A stretch of DNA of 64,000 nucleotides from Candidatus Zhuqueibacterota bacterium (GTDB taxonomy: Bacteria > Zhuqueibacterota > Zhuqueibacteria > Residuimicrobiales > Oceaniaggregativiventaceae). Positions 36,973 through 46,400 of the stretch are shown piece after piece. The first letter of the stretch is position 1. Every line of letters begins with the position of its first letter. Made by a program: the position numbers and the translations under genes. The stretch spans positions 18,462-82,461 of the forward strand of contig WJMF01000154.1 in NCBI GenBank assembly GCA_014728085.1, read 5' to 3'. A model generated the notes under the pieces. That model did not search any database. It was not told the DNA's origin and worked only from the letters and a program-made list of their open reading frames with translations.

Positions 36973-37995
36973 ATGAATTTATTAGAGGACTATAAAGAAA
37001 AGAAGGAAGAACCGATCATCGATGAACAATTCTCGGATGAGAGTTCAGCGTATCTGGAAGAGAGCGAGAACTATGAAACCGATGTTCGGGATTTCCATCG
37101 CACCTCGGAATATTCCAGTTATAATCAACGCAAGAAAACAATGTTGCCGATACTGGCATTTGTTCTGGTGATTATAACAGTTATTCTTGTTCTGTTTTGG
37201 GGTGACTTGTGGGAAGGGGATAAAATTCCAGACACCTATTTTCAAACAACAGAGCAACCAACAGAAGAGAAAACCGGGGATCAAACGTTACAACCATCCG
37301 AAGAACAACCGGAAGAAGAAAAAGATGTATTAGACAGGGCCGCCTCTGAAACGACCGAAACAAAAGATGTTTTAGCACAGGAAAGTGAGCCTCGCCGGCC
37401 GGTATCACCTCCGTCCTCTGTTGCAAGCGTTTCTACAACCATCGCGGGATTGACTCTTGTATCTGATGTAATGAGCGTCTTTTTGCGAACGGCCGGATCC
37501 ATCCAGGTGGACGCCCTGATATTGGATGATTATTCTATAGAAGCGGAAATCTCTGCAAAATCGCGCGATGAGTTGGAAACCTTTTTTAGCAATTTGAAAG
37601 AAAAATTACCCGGCAACCTCTCTTTTGCCCCCTCCCCAACCGCATCAACGGAGGCTAAAGGTCTGTTGATTGGAATGCTGGCCGATCCGGTTTCAATCGA
37701 GACGCTGAAAAGTGATCAAACGCCGGCAACCGTACTGCAGGAACTGAGAACCCTTTCCGAACGTTTTGATTTGAGATTTATTGAGGGCTCTATGGAAAAA
37801 CGCCTTTCCAGGGATGGTTATACCATAACGCCTTTATATATCAAGTGCCGGGGATTAATGCCGGCTTGTAACGCATATTTGGCAGAAATTTCCAATCGGC
37901 AGTTTAAGATAAAGGTTTCCAAGGTGCTTTTAATTGCTAACCATACAGAATCCGCTAATTTTGTACTTCGTTTTAAAGTGATCAATGCGTCTTAA
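36973..37995 (+). CDS. Bitopic membrane protein, possible PilN/PilO counterpart
   Basis: The 340-residue protein has about 56 acidic cytoplasmic residues and one membrane segment (MLPILAFVLVIITVILVLFW, about 57-76). A low-complexity Glu/Thr/Pro linker (about 90-150) leads to a C-terminal alpha/beta region (about 155-340). That region has two repeated halves, each ending in strands such as IQVDALILDDYSIEAEIS and FKIKVSKVLLIANHTESANFVLRFKV. The topology and the two ferredoxin-like halves fit PilN/PilO, and it directly follows the PilM-like gene. No sequence motif proves it. Confidence 0.5.
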   Translation: MNLLEDYKEKKEEPIIDEQFSDESSAYLEESENYETDVRDFHRTSEYSSYNQRKKTMLPILAFVLVIITVILVLFWGDLWEGDKIPDTYFQTTEQPTEEKTGDQTLQPSEEQPEEEKDVLDRAASETTETKDVLAQESEPRRPVSPPSSVASVSTTIAGLTLVSDVMSVFLRTAGSIQVDALILDDYSIEAEISAKSRDELETFFSNLKEKLPGNLSFAPSPTASTEAKGLLIGMLADPVSIETLKSDQTPATVLQELRTLSERFDLRFIEGSMEKRLSRDGYTITPLYIKCRGLMPACNAYLAEISNRQFKIKVSKVLLIANHTESANFVLRFKVINAS

Positions 37996-38070
37996 ACCCG
38001 GAACCGCGAATAGACGAATCCTTTGCCCTGCAGGCTGGTTGTTTTTATTCAGTCGGGGGCATTTGTTTTA

Positions 38071-38619
38071 ATGCGAGTCATAGCGGGACAGTACAAAGGA
38101 GCCCGGCTCTATACTCCAAAGAACCTCCATATACGGCCGACGACCGACCGGGTAAAGGAGTATATTTTTTCCTGTTTGATGAATCGTATTTCGAGTGCGA
38201 CGATTCTTGATCTTTTTGCCGGAACCGGCAGTTTGGGAATTGAGGCAAAAAGCCGCGGTGCTGCACGGGTTGATTTTGTAGACCAGGCAGATCAAGCCGT
38301 CAATATTATTAAAATGAATATGCAAAAGCTGGGTTTAGGCGAAAACATATTTAAAATGAATGCATTGACATTTATCAGTTATGCTTATGAACGCGGTTTT
38401 TGCTATGATCTGATATTTTGTGATCCGCCCTATGGTTTTGAGTTTTCAACCGTGTTGCAGGCGTTTATGCATAAAACCATTACAAGCCCGGATGGATTGA
38501 TTGTTTACGAGTCAAATGCCCAACACACCAATCCTGTTATCCATGAATCCGTTATCGTAGAAAAAGAGAAAAAACTGGGCAACACGAAAATAACGTTTTT
38601 TAAGATGTCAACCTTATGA
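38071..38619 (+). CDS. rsmD: 16S rRNA (guanine(966)-N(2))-methyltransferase RsmD
   Basis: RsmD methylates N2 of G966 in 16S rRNA. From the ATG at 38071 the product has 182 residues starting MRVIAGQYKGARLYTP, the usual beginning. It contains RPTTDRVKEYIFSCL, the AdoMet site ILDLFAGTGSLGIEAKSRGA and the catalytic DPPYGFEF motif. An in-frame ATG at 38023 would add 16 unrelated residues. The stop overlaps the coaD start. Confidence 0.94.
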   Translation: MRVIAGQYKGARLYTPKNLHIRPTTDRVKEYIFSCLMNRISSATILDLFAGTGSLGIEAKSRGAARVDFVDQADQAVNIIKMNMQKLGLGENIFKMNALTFISYAYERGFCYDLIFCDPPYGFEFSTVLQAFMHKTITSPDGLIVYESNAQHTNPVIHESVIVEKEKKLGNTKITFFKMSTL

Positions 38620-39116
38620 TGAAACCCCATAAAATTCGCATCGCGATTTATCCGGGATCATTTGATCCGATCACCTATGGACATATCGATATCATTAAAA
38701 GAGCCTGTTTTTTATTTGACAAGGTCATTATCGCTGTTGCGGTTAATCCTCAAAAGTCGCCCCTCTTTAGTCAGGAGGAACGCGTTGATATGATTGAAAA
38801 GTCCATAACCGAATTTTCCGGTGTCCAGGTCGACAGCTTTCATGGTCTCCTGGTAGAGTATGCCAAAGAAAAAGACGCCACCGCCATCATCAGAGGGTTA
38901 CGCGCAGTAACAGATTTTGAGAATGAAATGCAAATGGCTCTGGTCAACAGAAAACTGGATGAAAATATCGTCACCACGTTTTTAATGACACATGATAAAT
39001 ATTCTTATCTGAACTCAAGTATCGTCAAAGAGTTGATATCTCTTGGCGGCGACGCAAAGTGCTTTGTTCCTTTGCATGTAAATAAACGATTGATCGAAAA
39101 ACTGAGGAAACAATGA
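38616..39116 (+). CDS. coaD: Phosphopantetheine adenylyltransferase
   Basis: CoaD makes dephospho-CoA from ATP and 4'-phosphopantetheine. The 166-residue product has the nucleotidyltransferase motif [19 protein letters not shown] (TxGH), the substrate segment [25 protein letters not shown] and the end motif [18 protein letters not shown]. It overlaps rsmD and pta by 4 bases each, an rsmD-coaD-pta operon. CoA supply next to an acetyl-CoA-forming enzyme is consistent. Confidence 0.96.
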   Translation: MMKPHKIRIAIYPGSFDPITYGHIDIIKRACFLFDKVIIAVAVNPQKSPLFSQEERVDMIEKSITEFSGVQVDSFHGLLVEYAKEKDATAIIRGLRAVTDFENEMQMALVNRKLDENIVTTFLMTHDKYSYLNSSIVKELISLGGDAKCFVPLHVNKRLIEKLRKQ

Positions 39117-40090
39117 ACCTTATCGAGAGCATTCGGCAAAAAGCCAAACAGACCCCCAAAACAATTGTCTTTCCTGAAGGTGAAGATAAAAGAGTTTTAC
39201 ACGCGGCAGCAATTTGTTACCGGGATAAACTGGTAAGACCGATATTAACCGGCAACACCGAGCGTATTTATCAAGTGGCACAAAACGAGGACATTGATAT
39301 CGATGCGCTGGAGATCATTGATCCTTCGCAAGATTCCGCTTTTGATGAATATGCGAAAGAGTATTATGAAAAGCGCAAACACAAGGGCCTCGATCAAGAC
39401 GCGGCAGAAAAGCAAATGATAAATCCTCTATATTATGGAGCCATGTTGGTTCACAAAGGCCGGGCAGATGCGAGTGTAGCCGGTGCGGCACACCCGACCG
39501 GTGATGTTCTTAGGGCGGCCATACAAATTATCGGCGTTGCTGAGGGGTTTTCCATTGTTTCCAGTTGTTTTCTTATGGTATTGCAAAACGGACAAAACCT
39601 CTCTTTTGCCGATTGCGCTGTTGTTCCTCAACCCACAGCCGACCAGCTTGCCGATATCGCTTTGGCGACGGCGGAAACGCATAAATATCTCACCGGCGAG
39701 GATCCCAGAGTCGCTATGTTGTCTTTTTCAACCAAAGGCAGCGCTTCACATAAACTGGTTAATAAAGTACAAAACGCAACGGAATTGGCCCATAAGCGCG
39801 CACCGGAACTTTTGTTGGATGGTGAATTGCAGGTCGATGCCGCTTTATTGGAATCAATCGCAAAGCGCAAGGCACCCGACAGTCCGGTTGCCGGTCGTGC
39901 AAACGTGCTGGTGTTTCCGGATCTGCAAGCGGGAAATATTGGCTATAAACTGGTCCAACGACTCGCCGGTGCCTCCGCGGTTGGTCCGGTTATTCAGGGG
40001 CTGGCAAAACCGGCAAATGATTTGTCCCGCGGCTGTAGCATTGATGATGTTATTAATGTCGCCTGTATCTGTAGTTTAAAGAGCAAATAA
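39113..40090 (+). CDS. pta: Phosphate acetyltransferase
   Basis: The 325-residue product is a short-form phosphotransacetylase that interconverts acetyl-CoA and acetyl phosphate. Motifs: [63 protein letters not shown] and [45 protein letters not shown]. All are typical of Pta; the segment around GAAHPT differs from phosphate butyryltransferases. An acetate kinase gene is not adjacent. Confidence 0.93.
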   Translation: MNLIESIRQKAKQTPKTIVFPEGEDKRVLHAAAICYRDKLVRPILTGNTERIYQVAQNEDIDIDALEIIDPSQDSAFDEYAKEYYEKRKHKGLDQDAAEKQMINPLYYGAMLVHKGRADASVAGAAHPTGDVLRAAIQIIGVAEGFSIVSSCFLMVLQNGQNLSFADCAVVPQPTADQLADIALATAETHKYLTGEDPRVAMLSFSTKGSASHKLVNKVQNATELAHKRAPELLLDGELQVDAALLESIAKRKAPDSPVAGRANVLVFPDLQAGNIGYKLVQRLAGASAVGPVIQGLAKPANDLSRGCSIDDVINVACICSLKSK

Positions 40091-40105
40091 AACCCGGAAA
40101 AAGCC

Positions 40106-41296
40106 ATGATAAAGTTATCTCAACAATTTTCACAGATCAGCGAATCACAAACGGTTGCCCTTAGCGGGATGATGGCCGAATTGAAACGGGACGGGGTTGA
40201 TGTCGTTGCTCTGGGAGCGGGGGAACCCGACTTTGATACGCCGGATTCGATCAAAGAAGCAGCCATCACCGCCATCCATAAGGGGTATACGAAATATACC
40301 CCCGCTGATGGCATATTCGAGCTCAAGCAGGCGATCACGGAATGGCTTGCAGATGAGTACGGCGCGGAATATGATCCCTCACAGATCGTTATTACTTGTG
40401 GCGCCAAACATGCGGTTTATCAGGCGATCGCAGCGGTGTGTAACCCGGACGATCAAGTTCTCTTGCCCGCGCCTTACTGGGTGAGTTATCCGGAACAGAT
40501 CAAGCTTGCAGGCGCGCATCCCGTAATTTTGCCGGCAAAACAGGAACAAGGATTTAAAGTTACGCCGGAGCAATTGGAAAACGCCCTTAATGACCGGATA
40601 AAATTGATTATTTTGAATAATCCTTCAAATCCAACCGGGGCGGTATACAGCGAGACGGAACTGAACTCTCTCGTTGATGTTTTGGCGTCAAAGTCTGTTT
40701 TTGTATTGGCTGATGAAATTTATGATAAAATTGTGTTTAAATCCAATTTTGTGAGTTTGTTAAAGTTTTCTTCCATTCGCGAGCGCTTGTTGCTGATTAA
40801 TGGCGTCTCCAAGAGTTTTGCCATGACGGGTTGGAGAATCGGGTTTTTGGCTGCTGACAAAAGCATTATCGCCGGTATTCGAAAATTTCAGGGGCATACC
40901 ACTTCGAACCCGGCTTCTGTTTCTCAATATGCCGCTCTGCAAGCCTATCGGGGAGACAAGACATTTATCTCAAAAATGGTTGCAGAGTTTGCCAAAAGAA
41001 GAGAGTATTTATATGACCGGTTGATGAATATTGCCGGGATCGAATGCGTCCCGCCGCAAGGGGCCTTTTATTTTTTTCCCGATGTTTCTGTCTTTTTTGG
41101 AAAAAAAGGCAATGGACAGCCCATTAAAAATTCGCTTCAACTTTGCCAATATCTCCTCCAGGAGCACAAAGTTGGCGCGGTACCGGGATCGGCATTCGGG
41201 ATGGATACACATGTGCGTTTATCGTTTGCCACCTCAATGGAAATTCTTGAAAAAGCAATGGATCGCATTGAGGAGGGGTTAAATGCTTTACAATGA
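40106..41296 (+). CDS. Pyridoxal-phosphate aminotransferase, aspartate aminotransferase type (class I)
   Basis: The 396-residue fold-type I aminotransferase shows LGAGEPDFDTPDSIKEAA, YTPADGIFELKQAI, NNPSNPTGAVYSETEL, LADEIYDKIVF and the PLP-Lys motif NGVSKSFAMTGWRIGFLAA. The C-terminal substrate-carboxylate Arg lies in VRLSFATSMEILEKAMDRI. The subclass is the one that includes aspartate/prephenate aminotransferases of thermophiles and Gram-positives. The substrate is probably aspartate, but this is not proven. Confidence 0.9.
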   Translation: MIKLSQQFSQISESQTVALSGMMAELKRDGVDVVALGAGEPDFDTPDSIKEAAITAIHKGYTKYTPADGIFELKQAITEWLADEYGAEYDPSQIVITCGAKHAVYQAIAAVCNPDDQVLLPAPYWVSYPEQIKLAGAHPVILPAKQEQGFKVTPEQLENALNDRIKLIILNNPSNPTGAVYSETELNSLVDVLASKSVFVLADEIYDKIVFKSNFVSLLKFSSIRERLLLINGVSKSFAMTGWRIGFLAADKSIIAGIRKFQGHTTSNPASVSQYAALQAYRGDKTFISKMVAEFAKRREYLYDRLMNIAGIECVPPQGAFYFFPDVSVFFGKKGNGQPIKNSLQLCQYLLQEHKVGAVPGSAFGMDTHVRLSFATSMEILEKAMDRIEEGLNALQ

Positions 41297-41329
41297 TTGC
41301 GTTATGATAGTTTTCTAAAGGAGCTGGAA

Positions 41330-41602
41330 ATGCCTACTTATGAATATCGATGCAGGGCTTGCGGACACGAGTTTGAGAAATTTCAAAGCATCGTTGCAGA
41401 TCCAATAAAAACATGTCCGGTTTGTGGTAAAGAAAGCGTTTCTCGTTTGGTCGGCGGTGGTGCCGGTTTGTTATTTAAAGGATCGGGTTTTTATATTACC
41501 GATTATAAAAATTCAAAGCCAAAAACCGAAAAGCCAAAAACGGAAAAACCAAAAGCCGAAAATTCTAAAAACGAAAAAAGCGACACAAAAACAAAAAAGT
41601 AG
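41330..41602 (+). CDS. FmdB-family zinc ribbon protein with Lys-rich tail
   Basis: From the ATG at 41330 (AAGGAG at 41318-41323) the product has 90 residues. The N-terminal zinc ribbon is MPTYEYRCRACGHEFEKFQS ... CPVCGKESVSRLVGG, the FmdB/CxxC_CXXC_SSSS pattern, followed by LLFKGSGFYITDYKNSK. The C-terminal 25 or so residues are a repeat of KPKTEK units with a high positive charge. The family is common, with no firmly established role. Confidence 0.88.
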   Translation: MPTYEYRCRACGHEFEKFQSIVADPIKTCPVCGKESVSRLVGGGAGLLFKGSGFYITDYKNSKPKTEKPKTEKPKAENSKNEKSDTKTKK

Positions 41603-41610
41603 TTCCCAAA

Positions 41611-42756
41611 ATGTCTAAAGACAACGTGGACATTGGTTTCAACGATACCATCAAAGTCGGTAAACGGAAACTTCATATCGAAACATCTATGGTTCCGGAG
41701 CCTGCCCGCATTGTTTCGAGCATTTTTGATGGTGGTGAACTGGTAGACAAGCAAGAGATGTCCCTGGATGAAGACCTCACTGAAAAAGAGGTGAAAGATG
41801 AGATCGGGCAGTTTCATACTTTTATTATCTCAGATCTGGAATTGTTATTCCTCGTTGCCACCAAAGTAAAGGAAACCAAGAGTGCCTCCTCCATAAACAA
41901 GTTGGGATTGTTGTTTTTTGAAAAGAATTTATATTCCGAGGCCATAGAACAGTTCCAACTGGCTTTAAAATTGAATGAGACGATTGAGAACGGCAATTAC
42001 ATGCTGGGACAGACATTTTTCAAGGCCCGGCAATATAAAAAAGCAATGGAGAATCTGCAAAAAGCAGTTGAAAAAACACCGGATTATCCCGACGTCCATC
42101 TTCTTCTGGGAAAAACCTACTGGCATCTGGAAGAATATGCAAATGCCATTCAGGCACTGGAAAAAGCTGTTGAGCTGAATTCTGAATATCACGAAGCCTG
42201 TTACACCCTCGGTCTCTATTTGATTCAAAGCAAATCCAAAATTCCCAAAGGTAAAACCCTCAAGCCGCCGATTGAACGAATGAAGGATGCACAAAAATAT
42301 TTGAAAAAGGCGGCCGCTCTCTCCGCTGAATATGATGACAAACTGATGGAAGCAGGATTTGAAAAGCTCGAACTTAAAGACCAAGACGACAGCGGGTTGC
42401 AGGAATTTAAACAAGCTTACAAACCCTATAAAATACACCGGAAAACGATATTAGCCAATGCAGAATTTTATCTCAAGTTTATGTTTGCCGGCCTGGACAA
42501 GGACAAAAAATCCCTTGATCATTACATTACCAACCTGGAAAGCAGTGTAAAGCGACACTCCAATTATCCGGACCTCCATAAAAGTCTGGGAACGGCTTAT
42601 ATGATAAAAAGCTGGCATCTTTTTGCCAAAGCCGTTGAAGAATACAGAAAAGCTGTACAGATCAACTCTTCTTTTCAAGTTGCGCAAAAAAATTTAAAAC
42701 TTCTTGAAAATGAAACCAAAGGTTTGTTAATTTTATTAAAAGCCATTTTGGAATAA
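41611..42756 (+). CDS. TPR-repeat protein
   Basis: The 381-residue cytoplasmic-looking protein (no signal peptide) begins with about 90 residues of a mixed alpha/beta segment (FNDTIKVGKRKLHIETSMVPE, IVSSIFDGGELVDKQEMSLDE). Tetratricopeptide repeats follow, including NLYSEAIEQFQLALKLNETIE, QYKKAMENLQKAVEKTPDYPD and EYANAIQALEKAVELNSEYHE, with a further repeat near the C-terminus. It lies eight bases after the FmdB-like gene. The partner is unknown. It ends the block that precedes the promoter at 42865. Confidence 0.82.
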   Translation: MSKDNVDIGFNDTIKVGKRKLHIETSMVPEPARIVSSIFDGGELVDKQEMSLDEDLTEKEVKDEIGQFHTFIISDLELLFLVATKVKETKSASSINKLGLLFFEKNLYSEAIEQFQLALKLNETIENGNYMLGQTFFKARQYKKAMENLQKAVEKTPDYPDVHLLLGKTYWHLEEYANAIQALEKAVELNSEYHEACYTLGLYLIQSKSKIPKGKTLKPPIERMKDAQKYLKKAAALSAEYDDKLMEAGFEKLELKDQDDSGLQEFKQAYKPYKIHRKTILANAEFYLKFMFAGLDKDKKSLDHYITNLESSVKRHSNYPDLHKSLGTAYMIKSWHLFAKAVEEYRKAVQINSSFQVAQKNLKLLENETKGLLILLKAILE

Positions 42757-43031
42757 GCGCAACCGAGAGGAGCAAACACCCTCAAAAACTATCCAATAAT
42801 CCTTCGGATTTCGAGTTTGGCAACAAGGGATTCGGGCAGCATGATATCGCTTTCCACCACTCTGTTGACATCATTTGAATTAATTGGTATTATATTTGCA
42901 CAACATCAACAGGTGTGTAAAATACGCTTGTAAAGTGCAATTCCTGTATCAGGACAGCACAGGAAAAATGTATTGAAACATCTTTATTCATCGGGCATAT
43001 AACTATTACAAAACTCATCGGTGATGATTAA
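42757..43031. promoter_or_regulatory. Intergenic region with leader of the giant-protein operon
   Basis: This 275-base gap separates the TPR gene from the small secreted protein gene. It holds a strong promoter-like sequence at 42865-42893, leaving a leader of about 130 bases before the ATG at 43032. On the minus strand, 42789-42905 is open for 38 codons and reads like the end of an old gene; it has no start and is not annotated as a gene here. Confidence 0.5.
42865..42893 (+). promoter_or_regulatory. Sigma-70-type promoter of the 43032-58683 operon
   Basis: TTGACA at 42865-42870 is followed, after a spacer of 17 bases, by TATTAT at 42888-42893. The match is as good as at the hrcA and tRNA promoters of this window. 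Transcription would start near 42900. Confidence 0.75.
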
Positions 43032-43475
43032 ATGAATAAAATTTATCTTTTTTTTCTGTTGTTTCTGAGCGTTGCTACGCTTCAGGCTCAATCCATGCAA
43101 ATAACGACGGCGCTGTACCATCCCCGTATTGCGACCATATACGATTTTGTGATTTCAATCAATGAGGATGTCCCGTCAAAATCGCAAATTCTATTGATAT
43201 TTCCCTCTCAATTTGATCTGAGCAACGTTTCTGTGGCTGATTCACGGACGCTGGATGGCGGGCTGGAGGTCAGCGTAAAGAGCGATACGGTTGAGATCAA
43301 AAGAAGTGGACGGGGAAAGAATATAAACGCCAACACCCCGATCGATCTGAAAATAGGTTTGATTGTAAATCCTGCCGATATGCAAGAAGAATACCTGATT
43401 GATTGTGTTCTTCGACAGGAAGACCGCGTTTTACAGGAAGAAAGTATGCGAACATCTATTGAAATGAGAAAGTAA
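43032..43475 (+). CDS. Small secreted beta-rich protein, related to the N-terminal domain of the next gene product
   Basis: The 147-residue protein has a signal peptide (IYLFFLLFLSVATLQAQS) and then a predicted all-beta domain. Its core ILLIFPSQFDLSNVSVADS..LDGG resembles IAIWYPKLTGLDLSNIMIASS..LNGG near residues 65-90 of the giant protein encoded four bases downstream. Both also share an IGL[IV].NP segment, so the two domains look homologous. I recognise no named family. It may be a subunit or cap that copies the giant protein's N-terminal domain. Confidence 0.6.
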   Translation: MNKIYLFFLLFLSVATLQAQSMQITTALYHPRIATIYDFVISINEDVPSKSQILLIFPSQFDLSNVSVADSRTLDGGLEVSVKSDTVEIKRSGRGKNINANTPIDLKIGLIVNPADMQEEYLIDCVLRQEDRVLQEESMRTSIEMRK

Positions 43476-43479
43476 CCTC

Positions 43480-46400
43480 TTGGCCGCAAGCGCAAAAAAA
43501 TATTATTTTCTTTTATTTTTGCTCATACCTCTTTATGCAGCGATGGGGTCGATTACCGTCACTTCGGTTGACCTGGAATCCAATCAGGCCGGAGACTATA
43601 CCCTCTGGACCTTTACCTACAGTTCAAGTGGCGTGGCCGTACATTTGCCTGATTCGGGGAAAATTGCCATATGGTATCCCAAATTGACCGGTCTCGATCT
43701 TTCTAATATCATGATCGCTTCTTCAATGGATTATGGCAAACTCAATGGCGGCTTTAGCAATGTTGAGACACTTACCCTTACAAATTATTATGTCGTTGTT
43801 CTGACAAGGGATGGTACCGGAGATCCGGTGTTACAAAATGTCTCCGACATCAAGATCAGCATCGGCCTGGTCGGAAACCCCCTGTCAACGATTTTTGCGA
43901 ACCAGATCAGGATCGAAACGTATAATGAAAGCGATAATCCGGGAACAGCCGATATTCCCATAGAAGGGGGTTATGTCCAATTCCCCATAAATATCGTCAG
44001 TGGGGATGTCGTTGACAGCTTTGATTTGGTCGATCTGCCCACCGCTGTAACAGCCGGTCAGCCATTTACCATTAGCGTTCAAAACGTGCAGGATTCCGAC
44101 GGTGATCCTGTATCGGGAAGCTTAATTTATCTTTCATTTAATGATGCCAGCGATCATGATGCTCCGGACGGCACGGCTCCCATTTTAAGACCTATTGTGG
44201 TGCGCAATGGAAGCGGATCCTCAAATTCTGTTTTATATAAATCCGGCGAAACCATCCAGATCAAGGCTGAGAGCGAAAACAATATAACCGATGTCAGCAC
44301 CTCCACAACAGTGCTTCCTGCCGACCTCGGGGGTTTTGAGGTGTCGGGTTATCCGGCAAAGATTTTAAAAGGAAACACCTTTCCCAATGATGTTACGGTT
44401 GAGGCGTATGATCTGTATGAAAACGAAAAAACAGATTATGCCGGGACGATAGCCTTTGCCGGCTCTGATCCATCGGCGCAACTGCCCTCCTCCGGTCTTA
44501 CCTTTGCCGGATCCACCAAGGTGTTTAGCGGTTCTCTTTTTGCCTTCAACACGGCCGGCACACACTATTTTACCGTCTCGGACGGCGGAATACAGGCGCA
44601 GTCCGAAGATGTCCAGGTGAATTCTCTGGTGGTTTGGGAAATCCGCTGTGAAACAGACAAGGTGGGAGAGAACCAACAAGACGTTCGGGTATTGATGGAT
44701 GTAAGAAACCTGGGCAGTAAGCCATTTACCCTGGCCGCACAAAATTTATTCTTTCGGGATTTTCTAAATCCCAGTATTTCCCTGGACACCGATTTTCAGG
44801 AATCATATTTGAACAACATCACCGAGATCCAGGCAGGAGAGACGGCCACTCTTGAATTTGATGTCGATGTCTTGAGTCCTTCTCCCGGAAGCCAGGTTTC
44901 CATCAGTGGTAAGGTATACGGGGTTGTCGACGGACTGAATGTGGAAAGCGATCATACTGAATTTCCCTTTAACTACTGGACGGTTTATGGCGAAGCTGAA
45001 TTGGCAATAGATTCTGTTGCCGTTATCCCGGACGACATTTTTCAGGGGCAGAGCAATAAAAAAATCGAGCTTACCGTTGAGCATACCGGCCAGAGCGGCA
45101 CTTCTGCTGCGGCGAGGATTTCCACCAATCCCGACTTTAATCCTTTTGTTCTAAAAAACGCAAATAACGAGTTTGTTCTCGATGGTTCATTTGAAGTTTC
45201 GCGGGATCCTCTGAATAATACCAGTATCGTTTCTGCGTCGGATGATAAAGTCGTCCTTGATTATCTCATTTCCGCCAGCAACACCGCCCAAACCGGCAAA
45301 ATCTATGTCTACGCATCCCTGCCCTATACGGATGTCATTACCGGAGAGACCAAATATGCCAGCAGTACAGCTGCTGTCGACAGCTTTCAGTCGCGAAAAA
45401 CAACCACCATTCAGATCACTGATATCTCCCCCACTCAATCACAAGTAACGCGCAACCAGCTTCGGAACTGGTATGTCCGGGTGGCCGTAAAAAACACAGG
45501 AAACGCTGATATCGAAATAAATCCGGATTCGTCCAAAACATTTTTGGAATTTCGCAATGGCGTACAGATTGACACCACCTTTCATTACACCACTCCGGAT
45601 ACACTGGAAGAAGGCGGAACGCTAATTCCGCAGGGAGAAACCCGCCATATCGTCTATACTGTAACCAAAACGGGAAGCATGGTTGGAACTGCCTTGATTT
45701 TGGCTACTGTTGAAACGGTTAATGGATTATCCACAAATTCATATATTAGCCAACAGGTTGGAGCGGTTGAGGTTCAAAAAGAGGCGAATGTCTATATCTC
45801 CGACATTATTGCTTCCCAGGCCACCGTGACCGTCCCGGATTCCTCCTACGAGTGGTCGGTTAAGGTGGTTGTCAGCAACGCCAGCGACAGCAAAGTTGAA
45901 TTGGATTTTGTCAATTCATTGTTAATCCAATCAGTTCCGGATTTTTTTCAGATAACAAATCCCGAAAAGTTTACAACTCTTGATTCCACCCTTATACAGG
46001 GTGAAAGCGATACTCTAAACTATACCATCAAGGGAAAAATAGATTCGACAGAAACGGGAGATTTTTCTTTTGGTGCGGTTGTTACGTTTCGGGTTTTAAA
46101 TACCGGAGAGATTAAGAGTGTCACTGCGGCAGAACAACAGTGGGCTCACATTATCCGGCAAGCTCCGGCTGAGCTTGATATCCCAAAAACCAGGTCTTCC
46201 CGTCTTCGTGTCACGCGTGGTGTCACGCCAAATTGGTGGGTCACTGTTTATGTGAACAATAGCGGGGGTGCGGATTTGAAACTAAATTCGGACTCGACGG
46301 TTACATTTATCGAATTGTTCGACAAGGAAAATCAACCCCAAAACGTATCTTTTCAAACCCCATCAACGTTTGCTTCAGGAGACACACTGCTCAGAGCCGC

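Noticed and set aside
41515..41600. Short tandem DNA repeat at the end of the FmdB-like gene
   Set aside because: It is the coding of a KPKTEK protein repeat and stays in frame; no sign of a separate DNA element or CRISPR.
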